Positions 46,001 through 51,970 of a stretch of 64,000 bases of DNA are shown in pieces (within the stretch, counting starts at the first letter, position 1; each line of letters opens with the position of its first letter). The notes beneath the pieces were generated by a model. It saw nothing but the letters and a program-made list of their open reading frames with translations, did not search any database and had not been told where the DNA came from. The stretch lies in the NCBI RefSeq assembly GCF_024734895.1, contig NZ_CP091430.1:958501-1022500 (forward strand), given 5' to 3'. Source of the stretch: Paenibacillus spongiae. GTDB lineage: Bacteria > Bacillota > Bacilli > Paenibacillales > Paenibacillaceae. The position numbers and the translations under genes are program-made.

Positions 46001-46177
46001 GTCGCCGGGGAGAAAGCAATTCTGCGGACGGACTTTACGACGGCCGGCGTTTATCAGGATTTTGTTATCGACGCGGATTTCGTTAACGGGCATGCCTACC
46101 AGTTCCGGGTATGGTATGACGACAACTCGGCCGTTCATGTCGATAACGTATCGGTTCGAATCCCTGCGGCGAATTAA
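43034..46177 (+). CDS. Giant secreted GxGYxYP-family protein with three repeated carbohydrate-binding-like modules
   Basis: The 1047-residue protein is exported (signal peptide ending near RADAHS). Residues ~30-535 form a GxGYxYP-family domain: HYVSFVMSDGDNIQWML, the name-giving GPSGGGYMYPSKYP near 366, VVTPDEMVRLI. The family is thought to contain glycoside hydrolases. Three copies of a ~130-residue module follow at DNA 44654-45046, 45065-45460 and 45773-46174, each starting E-x-D-FGHNTG-x3-GD-WSA and containing HAPGHMLYGP-like blocks. A Big-type domain lies between the second and third. The start has AGGAGG six bases upstream. Control by CcpA is likely. Confidence 0.75.
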   Translation: MHHNKLFSLLLSICLVGSLMAGLTNDRADAHSKDKDSYYEKAAYRAKKLNVIKLSDMTPTESVMIATLQGLIANKTSEQIYILPGSGNYGQWLQDLESQYGVKIKTVDDPWKLLKQYKSYIKGYLLWEQGNSSINAASSLAHLKDAVLVEEGDVRKAKGFRQVMDLSDRDEAWVKANYWNRLKHDIFIEQKGETQEELAGGMGPKLRDYAAMTGAFTFYDGNSDFRRAVLEDADDDSVLLGWGDASRGEEGFIMPSSEAGVFTLPADHAFNLSVLSGFTLKGLQQKQADPVTVEDNVHYVSFVMSDGDNIQWMLNDLGQKGKPWFGNENRGAFDMGWALSPSMIDLAPTVIKRFYDDATEKDRFLVGPSGGGYMYPSKYPEAELDAHLQQLNTAMGRMDLGLVEVIDFNAFDRMDIWNKYTAQPNIDGVIYLEYSNHKALGGAIKWANDKPIVTPREMLWAGNAGSDNASVVNHINSAVRNPKSAAGYSLVLVHAWSKSMDDVNSVIDQLGDDVRVVTPDEMVRLIKENVPQQGPEVSNKVYQAETDFGHNTGKLDGDGWSANPAEHAPGHMLYGPNAADLGAGRHQVKFRALIDDRDADNSRVLNLDIFDATDNRIIAEKAIMRSQFQADNVYQNLVMEADFTQGHTYEFRVWYDGNAYVKLDSVTVVMESNLAQRLYEAENDFGHNTGRLDGDGWSAIAAEHAPGHMLYGPYVADIPTGVHDLAFRMKVGDTSGPDATVASLDIYSPSSDTVLRTKELKKSDFAVPDVYQDILLEDVNFTLGSTYEFRVYFNDAADVKVDHVRMDMPEIVVPDTNAVDFKFSGAYVDSLAFGTDAGQKQLQLWGKSSQAGKPDVNVTANADWSVVSGGNAVSVSGSGLLTVLDKGEAVVKAAYGGLEATISVRVSDTYDYRVFEAERDFGHNTGAADGDSWSANTADHGPGHMLHGPGVADLPSGSHKVVFRMKIDVNTGNSDRVLNLDIFDGTGNRVAGEKAILRTDFTTAGVYQDFVIDADFVNGHAYQFRVWYDDNSAVHVDNVSVRIPAAN
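44654..46174 (+). repeat. Three intragenic module repeats in the GxGYxYP protein gene
   Basis: Copies at 44654-45046, 45065-45460 and 45773-46174 encode alike modules with matching motifs (FGHNTG, WSA, PGHML-GP, YEFRVWYD-like ends). Copies 1 and 3 are most alike and share NLDIFD and EKAI; copy 2 has diverged. Synonymous differences are frequent, so the duplication is not recent. Confidence 0.8.
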
Positions 46178-46204
46178 ACTTTTGCAGCGGGTCAGTGGTG
46201 GAGG

Positions 46205-46240
46205 GAAGAGCTCGATCGAGGAGATCGGGCTCTTTGCTTT
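46205..46240 (+). terminator. Terminator of the GxGYxYP gene
   Basis: AAGAGCTCGATC pairs with GATCGGGCTCTT (one mismatch), followed by TGCTTTG. Confidence 0.6.
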
Positions 46241-46261
46241 GCGCGGAAACGGGGGCGCCGT

Positions 46262-46352
46262 GCCGCTGTAACGGCCAAAAACGGCGTTACAGCCATCGCA
46301 AGTGGGTGACGCTCGGCTGTAAGGTCGTTTTTGGGATTAACAGGGGCTGTGA
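46262..46352. repeat. Palindromic, possibly dispersed repeat element
   Basis: GCTGTAACGGC and GCGTTACAGC flank CAAAAAC; a degraded second version (GGCTGTAAGGTCGTTTTTGGGATTAACAG split over 46315-46343) follows 20 bases on. Such CTGTAACG...CGTTACAG units look like an intergenic repeat family, but only this copy is in the window. Confidence 0.4.
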
Positions 46353-46593
46353 AAAATTGGGCTGAAAGTAACAGCTGCGTATACGATGCGAGCAAGCAAG
46401 CGATATTGGAAGCCAAGCCGACCATTCCAAGCTCCGGGAGAACCAAACATCGAACTGGATCAACGAATCCGAAGCGAAATATCGCCGGAAAATATGGCAC
46501 TGATCTTGCACTGGCTGGAGGGGCGATTGGCAGTCATATCAGACTAAGAGATGAATGCCGCTTACTAGAAGAATAATAGGGGAGTGAACTTGC

Positions 46594-46908
46594 ATGAAGT
46601 TAAGGAAATGGGCGTTTATTTATATGGGAACAGGCACGGAGGATCCTATGGCAGACCGGGCCGTGATCGAGCGGGGAGGATTACAGACGACGATCGTTGT
46701 CGTGCCGGAGCCATCCCGTGCGCTGCAGATTGCCGTAGAGCTCGTCAATGACGGTGCGCAGCCGATCGAGCTTTGCGGCGTGTTCGGTCCCGTTTGGACC
46801 TCCAGGATCATGGAAGCGACAGGCGGCCGGGTCCCTATCGGATCGGTAAGCTATGGCCTAGAGTTCGCCTCCGCATTAGCCCGGTTTACGTCGGCAGGGT
46901 CTGAATAA
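46594..46908 (+). CDS. Small DUF6506-like protein
   Basis: The 104-residue protein starts behind GGGGAGTG. It has an FIYMGTGTEDP start, a central ALQIAVELVNDGAQPIELCGVFGP segment and GRVPIGSVSYG, alternating strands and helices like a small alpha/beta protein. The pattern IELCG-F followed by GxVPxG matches what I remember of the DUF6506 family, whose function is unknown. No partner is evident. Confidence 0.6.
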   Translation: MKLRKWAFIYMGTGTEDPMADRAVIERGGLQTTIVVVPEPSRALQIAVELVNDGAQPIELCGVFGPVWTSRIMEATGGRVPIGSVSYGLEFASALARFTSAGSE

Positions 46909-47022
46909 GAGAAGAAGGCGCCTTTGAGCCTGACGCGAGCGACACGAGAGTCAGTTTCGCGGAGCAGTAGTGTAGATCGGACTTACCAAAGGGGCAGCAG
47001 CAGCCCAAATAACCAGTACAGA

Positions 47023-47047
47023 GAACCGGGGTGCTGCTGCCCGGTTC
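47023..47047 (+). terminator. Hairpin after the DUF6506-like gene
   Basis: GAACCGGG pairs with CCCGGTTC and is followed by TATTGG; a larger pairing GGGCAGCAGC/GCTGCTGCCC competes with it. Confidence 0.45.
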
Positions 47048-47214
47048 TATTGGCGCTCAGCGGTCCCCTACGGACATTGCCGGTAGAGTTGTTCGACAGC
47101 GTACTTGGAGGCGAATATAGTCCCTACACGGGGGTAACGGACCAGGAATGGAGATCGAGCGGACACCTGATTTGACGCCTTTTCTGCCGGAGTCCGTTAA
47201 TAGGATGAAAGGGT

Positions 47215-47243
47215 TTGACAGCCCTGGGAGGCTCTCGTATACT
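47215..47243 (+). promoter_or_regulatory. Strong sigma-A promoter of the glycerophosphodiesterase gene
   Basis: TTGACA and TATACT are separated by exactly 17 bases. Transcription would start near 47250. Confidence 0.8.
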
Positions 47244-47249
47244 AAAACC

Positions 47250-47358
47250 GAATTTATATACGGACGGTCAGGCATCGCCTTCCAAGAAAACCTTGCCCCG
47301 TATGCGCTGCTATTTCTCCGAGAGACTGCGCTTGTCGCGGTCAAGGTTTTTTCGTGTT
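47250..47358 (+). promoter_or_regulatory. Leader with terminator-like fold, possible GlpP-type antitermination site
   Basis: AAAACCTTG (47287-47295) can pair with CAAGGTTTT (47342-47350) followed by T-run, enclosing an inner hairpin (GCGC...GCGC). The full terminator lies between promoter and start codon, so expression would need read-through. In B. subtilis glycerol and glpTQ operons have such leaders, opened by the antiterminator GlpP; this is an analogy, not a sequence match. Confidence 0.5.
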
Positions 47359-47392
47359 TTCCTGCCGTTGTCCACTAAGGAGCGTGTGTTCA

Positions 47393-48142
47393 TTGAGTAA
47401 GGATCTGCCACTCGTTATCGCCCATCGGGGCGCAGCAGGCGAAGCGCCTGAGAATACGCTGGCTGCTTTTCAACTGGCACTTGAGCAAGGCTGCGACGCT
47501 TTCGAACTGGATGTCCATCTGTCCAAAGACGGGCAGATCGTCGTCATCCACGATTATTCCGTGGATCGGACGACAACGGGTCAAGGGGCCGTGAGCGAGC
47601 TGACGGTCGAAGAGATGAAGCAATACGACGCGGGTGCATGGTTCCATCCTTCCTATGCGGGGGAGCGTATCCCGACCTTGGAGGAAGTTATCGCGATGAC
47701 GCCCGAACACATTCACATTAATGTGGAAATCAAGGGCGGCATCGGACAAGGCATCGAGGAGAAACTAGTAGAGCTGCTGCGCCGTCTGAACAGAACCGCA
47801 AGCATCTTCGTTTCTTCGTTTCATTGGAATTGTCTCCGGACGTTGAATCAGATCGAGCCTTCCCTTCGGGTCGGTTTGCTGTACGATCTCAGCTTAAAGG
47901 ATTACGCGCTGCTTCCCAAAGCGGCCGGCGTTAACGCCTATTCGCTTCACCCGCATTTCGGCAAGCTTGAAGCCGAAGCGGTCAAGGCTGCCGTAGCGCA
48001 AGGCGTGGCGGTATTCCCTTGGACGATCAATGGCGAAGCTGATATGGCGCGCATGATCGATATGGGCGTCAGCGGCATTATTACCGATTATCCCGGCAAG
48101 CTTCGTCAACTGTTGGAACAGCAGTCGGCTGCCCGCTCTTAA
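47393..48142 (+). CDS. Glycerophosphodiester phosphodiesterase
   Basis: The 249-residue TIM-barrel protein has the GDPD catalytic pair H11-R12 (IAHRGAAGEAPENT), the metal ligands E38 and D40 (FELDVHLSKDG) and H53 (VVIHDYSVDRTT). It splits glycerophosphodiesters into glycerol-3-phosphate and an alcohol. With no signal peptide it should act in the cytoplasm. The TTG at 47393 follows TAAGGAG by ten bases; a GTG at 47384 is too close to that site. Confidence 0.92.
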   Translation: MSKDLPLVIAHRGAAGEAPENTLAAFQLALEQGCDAFELDVHLSKDGQIVVIHDYSVDRTTTGQGAVSELTVEEMKQYDAGAWFHPSYAGERIPTLEEVIAMTPEHIHINVEIKGGIGQGIEEKLVELLRRLNRTASIFVSSFHWNCLRTLNQIEPSLRVGLLYDLSLKDYALLPKAAGVNAYSLHPHFGKLEAEAVKAAVAQGVAVFPWTINGEADMARMIDMGVSGIITDYPGKLRQLLEQQSAARS

Positions 48143-48186
48143 GCTAGTTAGGACCGCTGCATGATTCGATATTCGCGATAAAAATA

Positions 48187-48230
48187 AAGCCTCAAGCTCC
48201 ACGAAGGACGTGGTTCTTGGGGCTTTTTTT
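48187..48230. terminator. Terminator of the glycerophosphodiesterase gene
   Basis: AAGCCTCAAG-CCACG pairs with CGTGG-CTTGGGGCTT and is followed by seven T. Confidence 0.85.
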
Positions 48231-48246
48231 GCCTATCTGTTCTATT

Positions 48247-48306
48247 AGCTCCGCTGCAGTGGGGTTCAGATCGCCTAAGCTCCGCTGCAGTGCGATTCAG
48301 ATCGCC
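48247..48306. repeat. Two tandem 29-bp direct repeats
   Basis: AGCTCCGCTGCAGTG then GGTTCAGATCGCC-like sequence occurs at 48247-48275 and 48278-48306, with two mismatches and a two-base gap. Each contains the palindrome CTGCAG. Confidence 0.65.
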
Positions 48307-48343
48307 GCGTTGATACGGATTATTTGGTCTATGGCCGCTGTTC

Positions 48344-49930
48344 CTAGTTCCCATGCTGCCCGAGCAGCTTCTGGGCGACGATATAACCGGAGCCGCCGCT
48401 AATCCCGTGTCCGGGCCAGGTGGCCGCGCCAAGCATGAACAGGTTGGGCACTTCCGTCTGGTGGCCGGGCTGTGCCGGGAGGGGGCGGAGCAGATAGCTT
48501 TGCGCCAAATCATGCGAGCCGCCGTAAGGGTCGCCAGGCCCCGAATTCGGATTGAACCGGGCTATTGTGTCCGGCGTTACAACCGCATGGCCGATTACCG
48601 CGCTTGGTATGTTCGGAATATGCTTGCTTACAATGGCAAGAACGCGCTCGGTGAAGCGTTCGGTAAGTGCGGGAGTCCAGCTGCCATCGCCGACATCGAT
48701 CTGGCCCGCGGCATCGCCGCGAGGGCGGCAAGGAACTTCGAGCACTTGAATGCGCATGATGGCTTTGCCGGCAGGCGCCCGCGAGGGGTCATGGTTGGTG
48801 GAGCAGTCTACGGTAAACGTCGGCTTCGCCGGAAGCAAATCCGACATCGCCTGCGCGATCCCCTGCGTGAAGCCGTCCAGCCCATCGGTCAGATGAGGCT
48901 GACCGATCTTATGGAAGCGCGCATCCGGCCAGCGCGGCGGCTCGCTGAGCGCGAGATGGATTTGTACGCAGCCCCGCCCATAGCGGTATCGTTTGGCTTG
49001 AGCGACCAGCGGAGGGCTAACCTCCGTTTCCGCGAGCAAGGAGAGGTACAGCTGATCCGGTCCTGTGGAGGCGACGATAGCTTGCCTTGCTTCATACACC
49101 TCGCCGTCAGCTGTTCGCACGCCAACGGCGCGTTTATTTTTCAACAGGATGCGCCGGGCCTGCGTTTGCGTTCGGATAATCCCTCCCTGATCCTGAACCA
49201 GCCGCGCGAGCGCTTGCGCAAGCTTCTCGCTCCCGCCCTCCGGAATAGGCATGCCGCCGCCCATTAGTGCCATTGCCGTAAGCGGAACCCAGATGCCGCT
49301 TCCGATTTCATCGGGCGTACGGCCAAGATGGGTCACCCATGATCCCAGCATGGCCCGCATGACCGGTGACCTGAAGGGGCTGACCACATTGCGGGCAGTA
49401 GACAGGAAGGATGCGGCGAACGGCGAATAGCCGGGCCTTCCATTGTCATGCATCAGCTTCTGAATAATGGCGGAGCCTTCCTGGGAAGAGAGGTCTAAAT
49501 TAAAGAGAGAGAATACATCGCCGGCATACGGATTAAAGTCTTCGAACATGCGGAGCAGCGTTTCTCCGTCGCCGGGAGCAAGTCGTTCCGCCTCTGCGGC
49601 AAGCTCCTCAGGCGTGCGGGCGAATACGGCCGTTTGCCCGTCCTCCATCGAAACTCCGGTCGGAAGCTCGGTATTTAAGTAGCGCAGCCCTCGCGCTTCC
49701 AAAGCCTCCCCAAGATCGGCATAGGCTGCCCCGTTCAGCAGCAGGGGATGAGCGGCAGCATACACATCGTGCTTGAAGCCCGGCAGCGTCAGTTCCTCCG
49801 TACGCAGGAAGCCCCCGGGGCGGTCGTTCTTCTCCAGCACGAGAACGCTGCGGCCAGCGCGCGTCAAATAAGCGGCCGCAATCAATGCATTGTGGCCGCC
49901 GCCAATCATAATGACATCATAGGTTTTCAA
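48344..49930 (-). CDS. Phytoene desaturase-like FAD-dependent oxidoreductase (CrtN/CrtI-like)
   Basis: The 528-residue protein has an N-terminal dinucleotide-binding fold (YDVIMIGGGHNALIAAAYLTRAG, then VLEKNDRPGGFLRTEE). The C-terminal FAD block is NLFMLGAATWPGHGISGGSGYIVAQ. Proteins with GGGHN rather than GxGxxG belong to the broad phytoene dehydrogenase-like group whose substrates are mostly unknown; no crtM or other carotenoid gene is nearby. The start is TTG 49930 with AAGGAGGGG seven bases upstream; the frame extends to 49981 without ribosome site. Confidence 0.82.
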   Translation of the reverse strand: MKTYDVIMIGGGHNALIAAAYLTRAGRSVLVLEKNDRPGGFLRTEELTLPGFKHDVYAAAHPLLLNGAAYADLGEALEARGLRYLNTELPTGVSMEDGQTAVFARTPEELAAEAERLAPGDGETLLRMFEDFNPYAGDVFSLFNLDLSSQEGSAIIQKLMHDNGRPGYSPFAASFLSTARNVVSPFRSPVMRAMLGSWVTHLGRTPDEIGSGIWVPLTAMALMGGGMPIPEGGSEKLAQALARLVQDQGGIIRTQTQARRILLKNKRAVGVRTADGEVYEARQAIVASTGPDQLYLSLLAETEVSPPLVAQAKRYRYGRGCVQIHLALSEPPRWPDARFHKIGQPHLTDGLDGFTQGIAQAMSDLLPAKPTFTVDCSTNHDPSRAPAGKAIMRIQVLEVPCRPRGDAAGQIDVGDGSWTPALTERFTERVLAIVSKHIPNIPSAVIGHAVVTPDTIARFNPNSGPGDPYGGSHDLAQSYLLRPLPAQPGHQTEVPNLFMLGAATWPGHGISGGSGYIVAQKLLGQHGN

Positions 49931-50095
49931 GCGCTGTCCCCTCCTTGTAATAAACCGCATTCCTATTCTAACCGAGGCCAAGTGAGAGGGTTAGCGTTTC
50001 CTGTCGAGCGCTCGGCGGTAAATATGAAATCAATTGCGCCGCTGCGCCCCCATTCAAGGTATAATAGCTCTAGCCTTGCGTAGGAGGAACATAAT

Positions 50096-51052
50096 ATGAC
50101 GTTGATGAAGCAATTGACGGCCAACGATGAATTCACGGGCTATTATTTGTTGAAAGAGCTGGAAGTAAAGCAGACCAACGGCACGCCCCCCAAAGACTAC
50201 TTCGATATCGTGCTGTGCGATGCCAGCGGGCAGATGCCGGCCAAGTACTGGGACGCGACGCCGACGGACAAAGAGACCTTCTTTCCCATGGGACTTGTCA
50301 AAGTGCAAGGCATTGTGCAGACTTATCGCGAGAAGCTGCAGGTGAAGATTTATCGAATTCGGAAAGCGACTCCAGAGGATGGCGTGGCGTTAACGGATTT
50401 TATCCGTTCCGCTCCAATCCGGCCGGTTGACCTTATTCATATGATCAAGCAAGCTATACATAGTATTATCGATGACGAGATTCGTACGGTCGTTTCGTTC
50501 TGCGTGGCGAAGGTAGAGGAGAAGCTGATGCATTATCCGGCCGCCAAGACGCATCATCATGCCTATTATGCCGGCTTGGCCTATCATATTGTGCGAATGC
50601 TGGAGATCGGGGAGTTTATTTGCAAGCAGCGCCCTTTTTTAAACCCGGACTATATTAAAGCGGGCATCATTCTGCATGATATCGCGAAGCCGGAGGAAAT
50701 GATCGCACAGCTTGGCATTGTGTCGGACTACAGCGTCCAAGGGAAGCTGATCGGGCATATTTCGATGGTCTCCAATTGGATTACGGAAGCGGCGATCAGA
50801 TGCGACTACGATTTGCAATCGGAGAAAATCATCGCGCTGCAGCATTTGGTGCTGTCTCATCATAATCTGGGCGAGTGGGGGAGCCCTGTCCAGCCTCAGA
50901 TGGCGGAAGCGGTTGCCCTGCATCATATCGATGCCATGGACGCGAAGCTGCAGATGGTCGAAGACGCGCTCGACACGACGCCCGAGAGCGAGCCGTGGAC
51001 GCCGATGATTCGCGGTCTGGAAAATAAGGCGATTTACCGGTTCAAAGAGTGA
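50096..51052 (+). CDS. yhaM: 3'-5' exoribonuclease YhaM family protein
   Basis: The 318-residue protein has an N-terminal OB-fold (~12-90) and a C-terminal HD domain with H153-H155 (THHHAYYAGLAYH), H194-D195 (LHDIAKPEE), LSHHNLGEWGSP and LHHIDAMDAK. This is the plan of YhaM, a Mn2+-dependent exonuclease of Firmicutes that trims RNA and DNA 3' ends. AGGAGGA precedes the start. It has a strong terminator and lies just before the RNA-repair-like locus. A functional link is possible but unproven, since YhaM is widely conserved. Confidence 0.9.
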   Translation: MTLMKQLTANDEFTGYYLLKELEVKQTNGTPPKDYFDIVLCDASGQMPAKYWDATPTDKETFFPMGLVKVQGIVQTYREKLQVKIYRIRKATPEDGVALTDFIRSAPIRPVDLIHMIKQAIHSIIDDEIRTVVSFCVAKVEEKLMHYPAAKTHHHAYYAGLAYHIVRMLEIGEFICKQRPFLNPDYIKAGIILHDIAKPEEMIAQLGIVSDYSVQGKLIGHISMVSNWITEAAIRCDYDLQSEKIIALQHLVLSHHNLGEWGSPVQPQMAEAVALHHIDAMDAKLQMVEDALDTTPESEPWTPMIRGLENKAIYRFKE

Positions 51053-51151
51053 GCCTCTTTGCCTGAATGTGCCGGTTTAAGGTGATGGCCTTGCCTATTC
51101 TGCCTGGTGCAGCCGGAAATACAAGCCAACGCGTTCTCCATATATTTATTT

Positions 51152-51199
51152 AAACCAGCCTCAACTCCAATCATGCTAGGAGTTGAGGCTGGTTTTTTG
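51152..51199. terminator. Terminator of the yhaM gene
   Basis: AACCAGCCTCAACTCC pairs perfectly with GGAGTTGAGGCTGGTT and is followed by TTTTT. Confidence 0.9.
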
Positions 51200-51240
51200 T
51201 TCGTCCGGACCGCTCATCTCTATGCTTGCTTCAAGTCGCC

Positions 51241-51402
51241 TCAGCTTTTTACCTTGCGAAGGCCGCCTCCCACTGAGTACTGCACGCTTACATTGAACTC
51301 ATCCAAACGTCCTTTTATCCACCGCATACAGCCGTCAGGCACCAAGGCAGGGTGTTCCAGTCCATTTCCCCACCGGTATAGGCTGGCTTGAGGGGGCGGC
51401 AC
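51241..51402 (-). other. Possible 53-codon frame or gene remnant
   Basis: A minus-strand frame beginning at GTG 51402 encodes a protein-like segment containing WIKGRLDEFNVSVQYS and ends VKS. It lacks a ribosome site, and an in-frame stop lies just upstream. I do not recognise it. The remaining sequence from 51200 to 51452 shows nothing else. Confidence 0.25.
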
Positions 51403-51452
51403 AATCGAAGCCGGAAGCTCCCGAGTTCAAAAATTTGCTGCTTTTATCGTTG

Positions 51453-51502
51453 TCGTAATACTTTCGCCATGTTCGCGCAAGCGAAAATACGCGAAGATAA
51501 GG
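51453..51502 (+). promoter_or_regulatory. Shared 50-bp element, copy A (upstream of the tRNA-like RNA)
   Basis: This stretch aligns without gaps to 56487-56536, 39 of 50 bases identical; the first 23 (TCGT-ATACTTTCGCCATGTTCG) differ at one. It contains the inverted repeat TTTCGC (51462-51467) / GCGAAA (51481-51486). AATACT (51457-51462) with TTGCTG 16 bases upstream could be a promoter, which would place most of the element in the RNA 5' end. Operator for a WYL regulator and promoter are both possible. Confidence 0.7.
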
Positions 51503-51601
51503 GGGCAGCAGCGGTACGGAAGGCGTTGCCGAAGCGGGAGTTTCGATATGGCTCCGCAGTGCTTGCCCGCAATTGGGTCAAGTATGCTGGGACGCGAATA
51601 T

Positions 51602-51715
51602 GGCCTTGTTGCTCTAATGTATGGGTTCGAATCCCATATCGCCTGTCACGCGATAAGCTCAATGGTAGAGCACCGATAACGAATCGGTATTTAAAAAAGA
51701 GCAATCTTGTAAGGA
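51602..51715 (+). ncRNA. Permuted tRNA-like RNA
   Basis: A T-arm ATGGG-TTCGAAT-CCCAT (51621-51637) comes first. It is followed by an acceptor-like hairpin ATCGC/GCGAT (51638-51654) closed by a CTGTCAC loop instead of CCA end. Next are a complete D-arm GCTC-AATGGTA-GAGC with the GG pair (51657-51671) and an anticodon-like hairpin ACCGAT/ATCGGT with loop AACGA (51672-51688). The ends are joined by TTGCTCT (51609-51615) / AGAGCAA (51698-51704), with CCTT/AAGG outside. The order is circularly permuted relative to tRNA, so it cannot be charged. tRNA-like RNAs next to SPFH proteins and Y RNAs next to Ro are known from RtcB repair loci. Confidence 0.78.
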
Positions 51716-51734
51716 ATTCCTAGCCTGCCGAACC

Positions 51735-51865
51735 TGGCGGGCACCGGTCCGGCGCTATGAAGCCGGCGGATACCGGGGAACGAGCGCTTAAGGCTGCCCG
51801 GTGCAATCGGCTTGCAATGGATCTAAGCGCAGTTGGTTTAGATCGTGCAAATCCGCGAGCGCCGG
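51735..51865 (+). ncRNA. Further structured RNA segment between the tRNA-like RNA and the SPFH gene
   Basis: GCACCGG (51740-51746) can pair with CCGGTGC (51798-51804) around a GC-rich hairpin. A second stem joins TTGCA-GATCTAA (51812-51826) to TTAGATC-TGCAA (51838-51850) with an 11-base loop. The stretch has no coding character. It may be a second domain of the same transcript or a leader of the SPFH mRNA. Boundaries are approximate. Confidence 0.45.
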
Positions 51866-51970
51866 TTAACCGCAAGCAGCCGCTTCCCCTTAAGCTAGGC
51901 TCCGCTGCCGGTCCGGCGGAATTCCCCATGCAAGGTTCGTATCCAGGCATGAACAAGAGGAGAGGATAAC

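Larger units (their letters stand above)
46178..46593. other. Intergenic region with terminator, repeat element and a possible 53-codon frame
   Basis: A terminator (46205-46240) is followed by a repeat-like palindromic element (46262-46352). A frame at 46386-46547 encodes 53 residues ending IELDQRIRSEISPENMALIL and a short tail. Its composition is protein-like, but it lacks a ribosome site, so it may be a gene remnant. Confidence 0.4.
46909..47392. other. Intergenic region and leader before the glycerophosphodiesterase gene
   Basis: It contains a hairpin at 47023-47047, a near-consensus promoter at 47215-47243 and a ~140-base leader with a terminator-like fold, described separately. The stretch 47050-47210 shows no gene. 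Confidence 0.6.

Noticed and set aside
46331..46576. 81-codon open frame
   Set aside because: No ribosome site, overlaps the palindromic element, and its composition is not protein-like.
48247..48306. CRISPR-like repeats
   Set aside because: Only two copies, adjacent with a two-base gap, so there is no spacer structure.
51621..51688. Ordinary tRNA gene
   Set aside because: T-arm precedes the D-arm, the acceptor-like stem is closed by a loop, and there is no CCA end or normal seven-base anticodon loop with U33.
51388..51723. Open frame of 111 codons on the plus strand
   Set aside because: It overlies the tRNA-like RNA, has no ribosome site, and its translation is unlike a natural protein.
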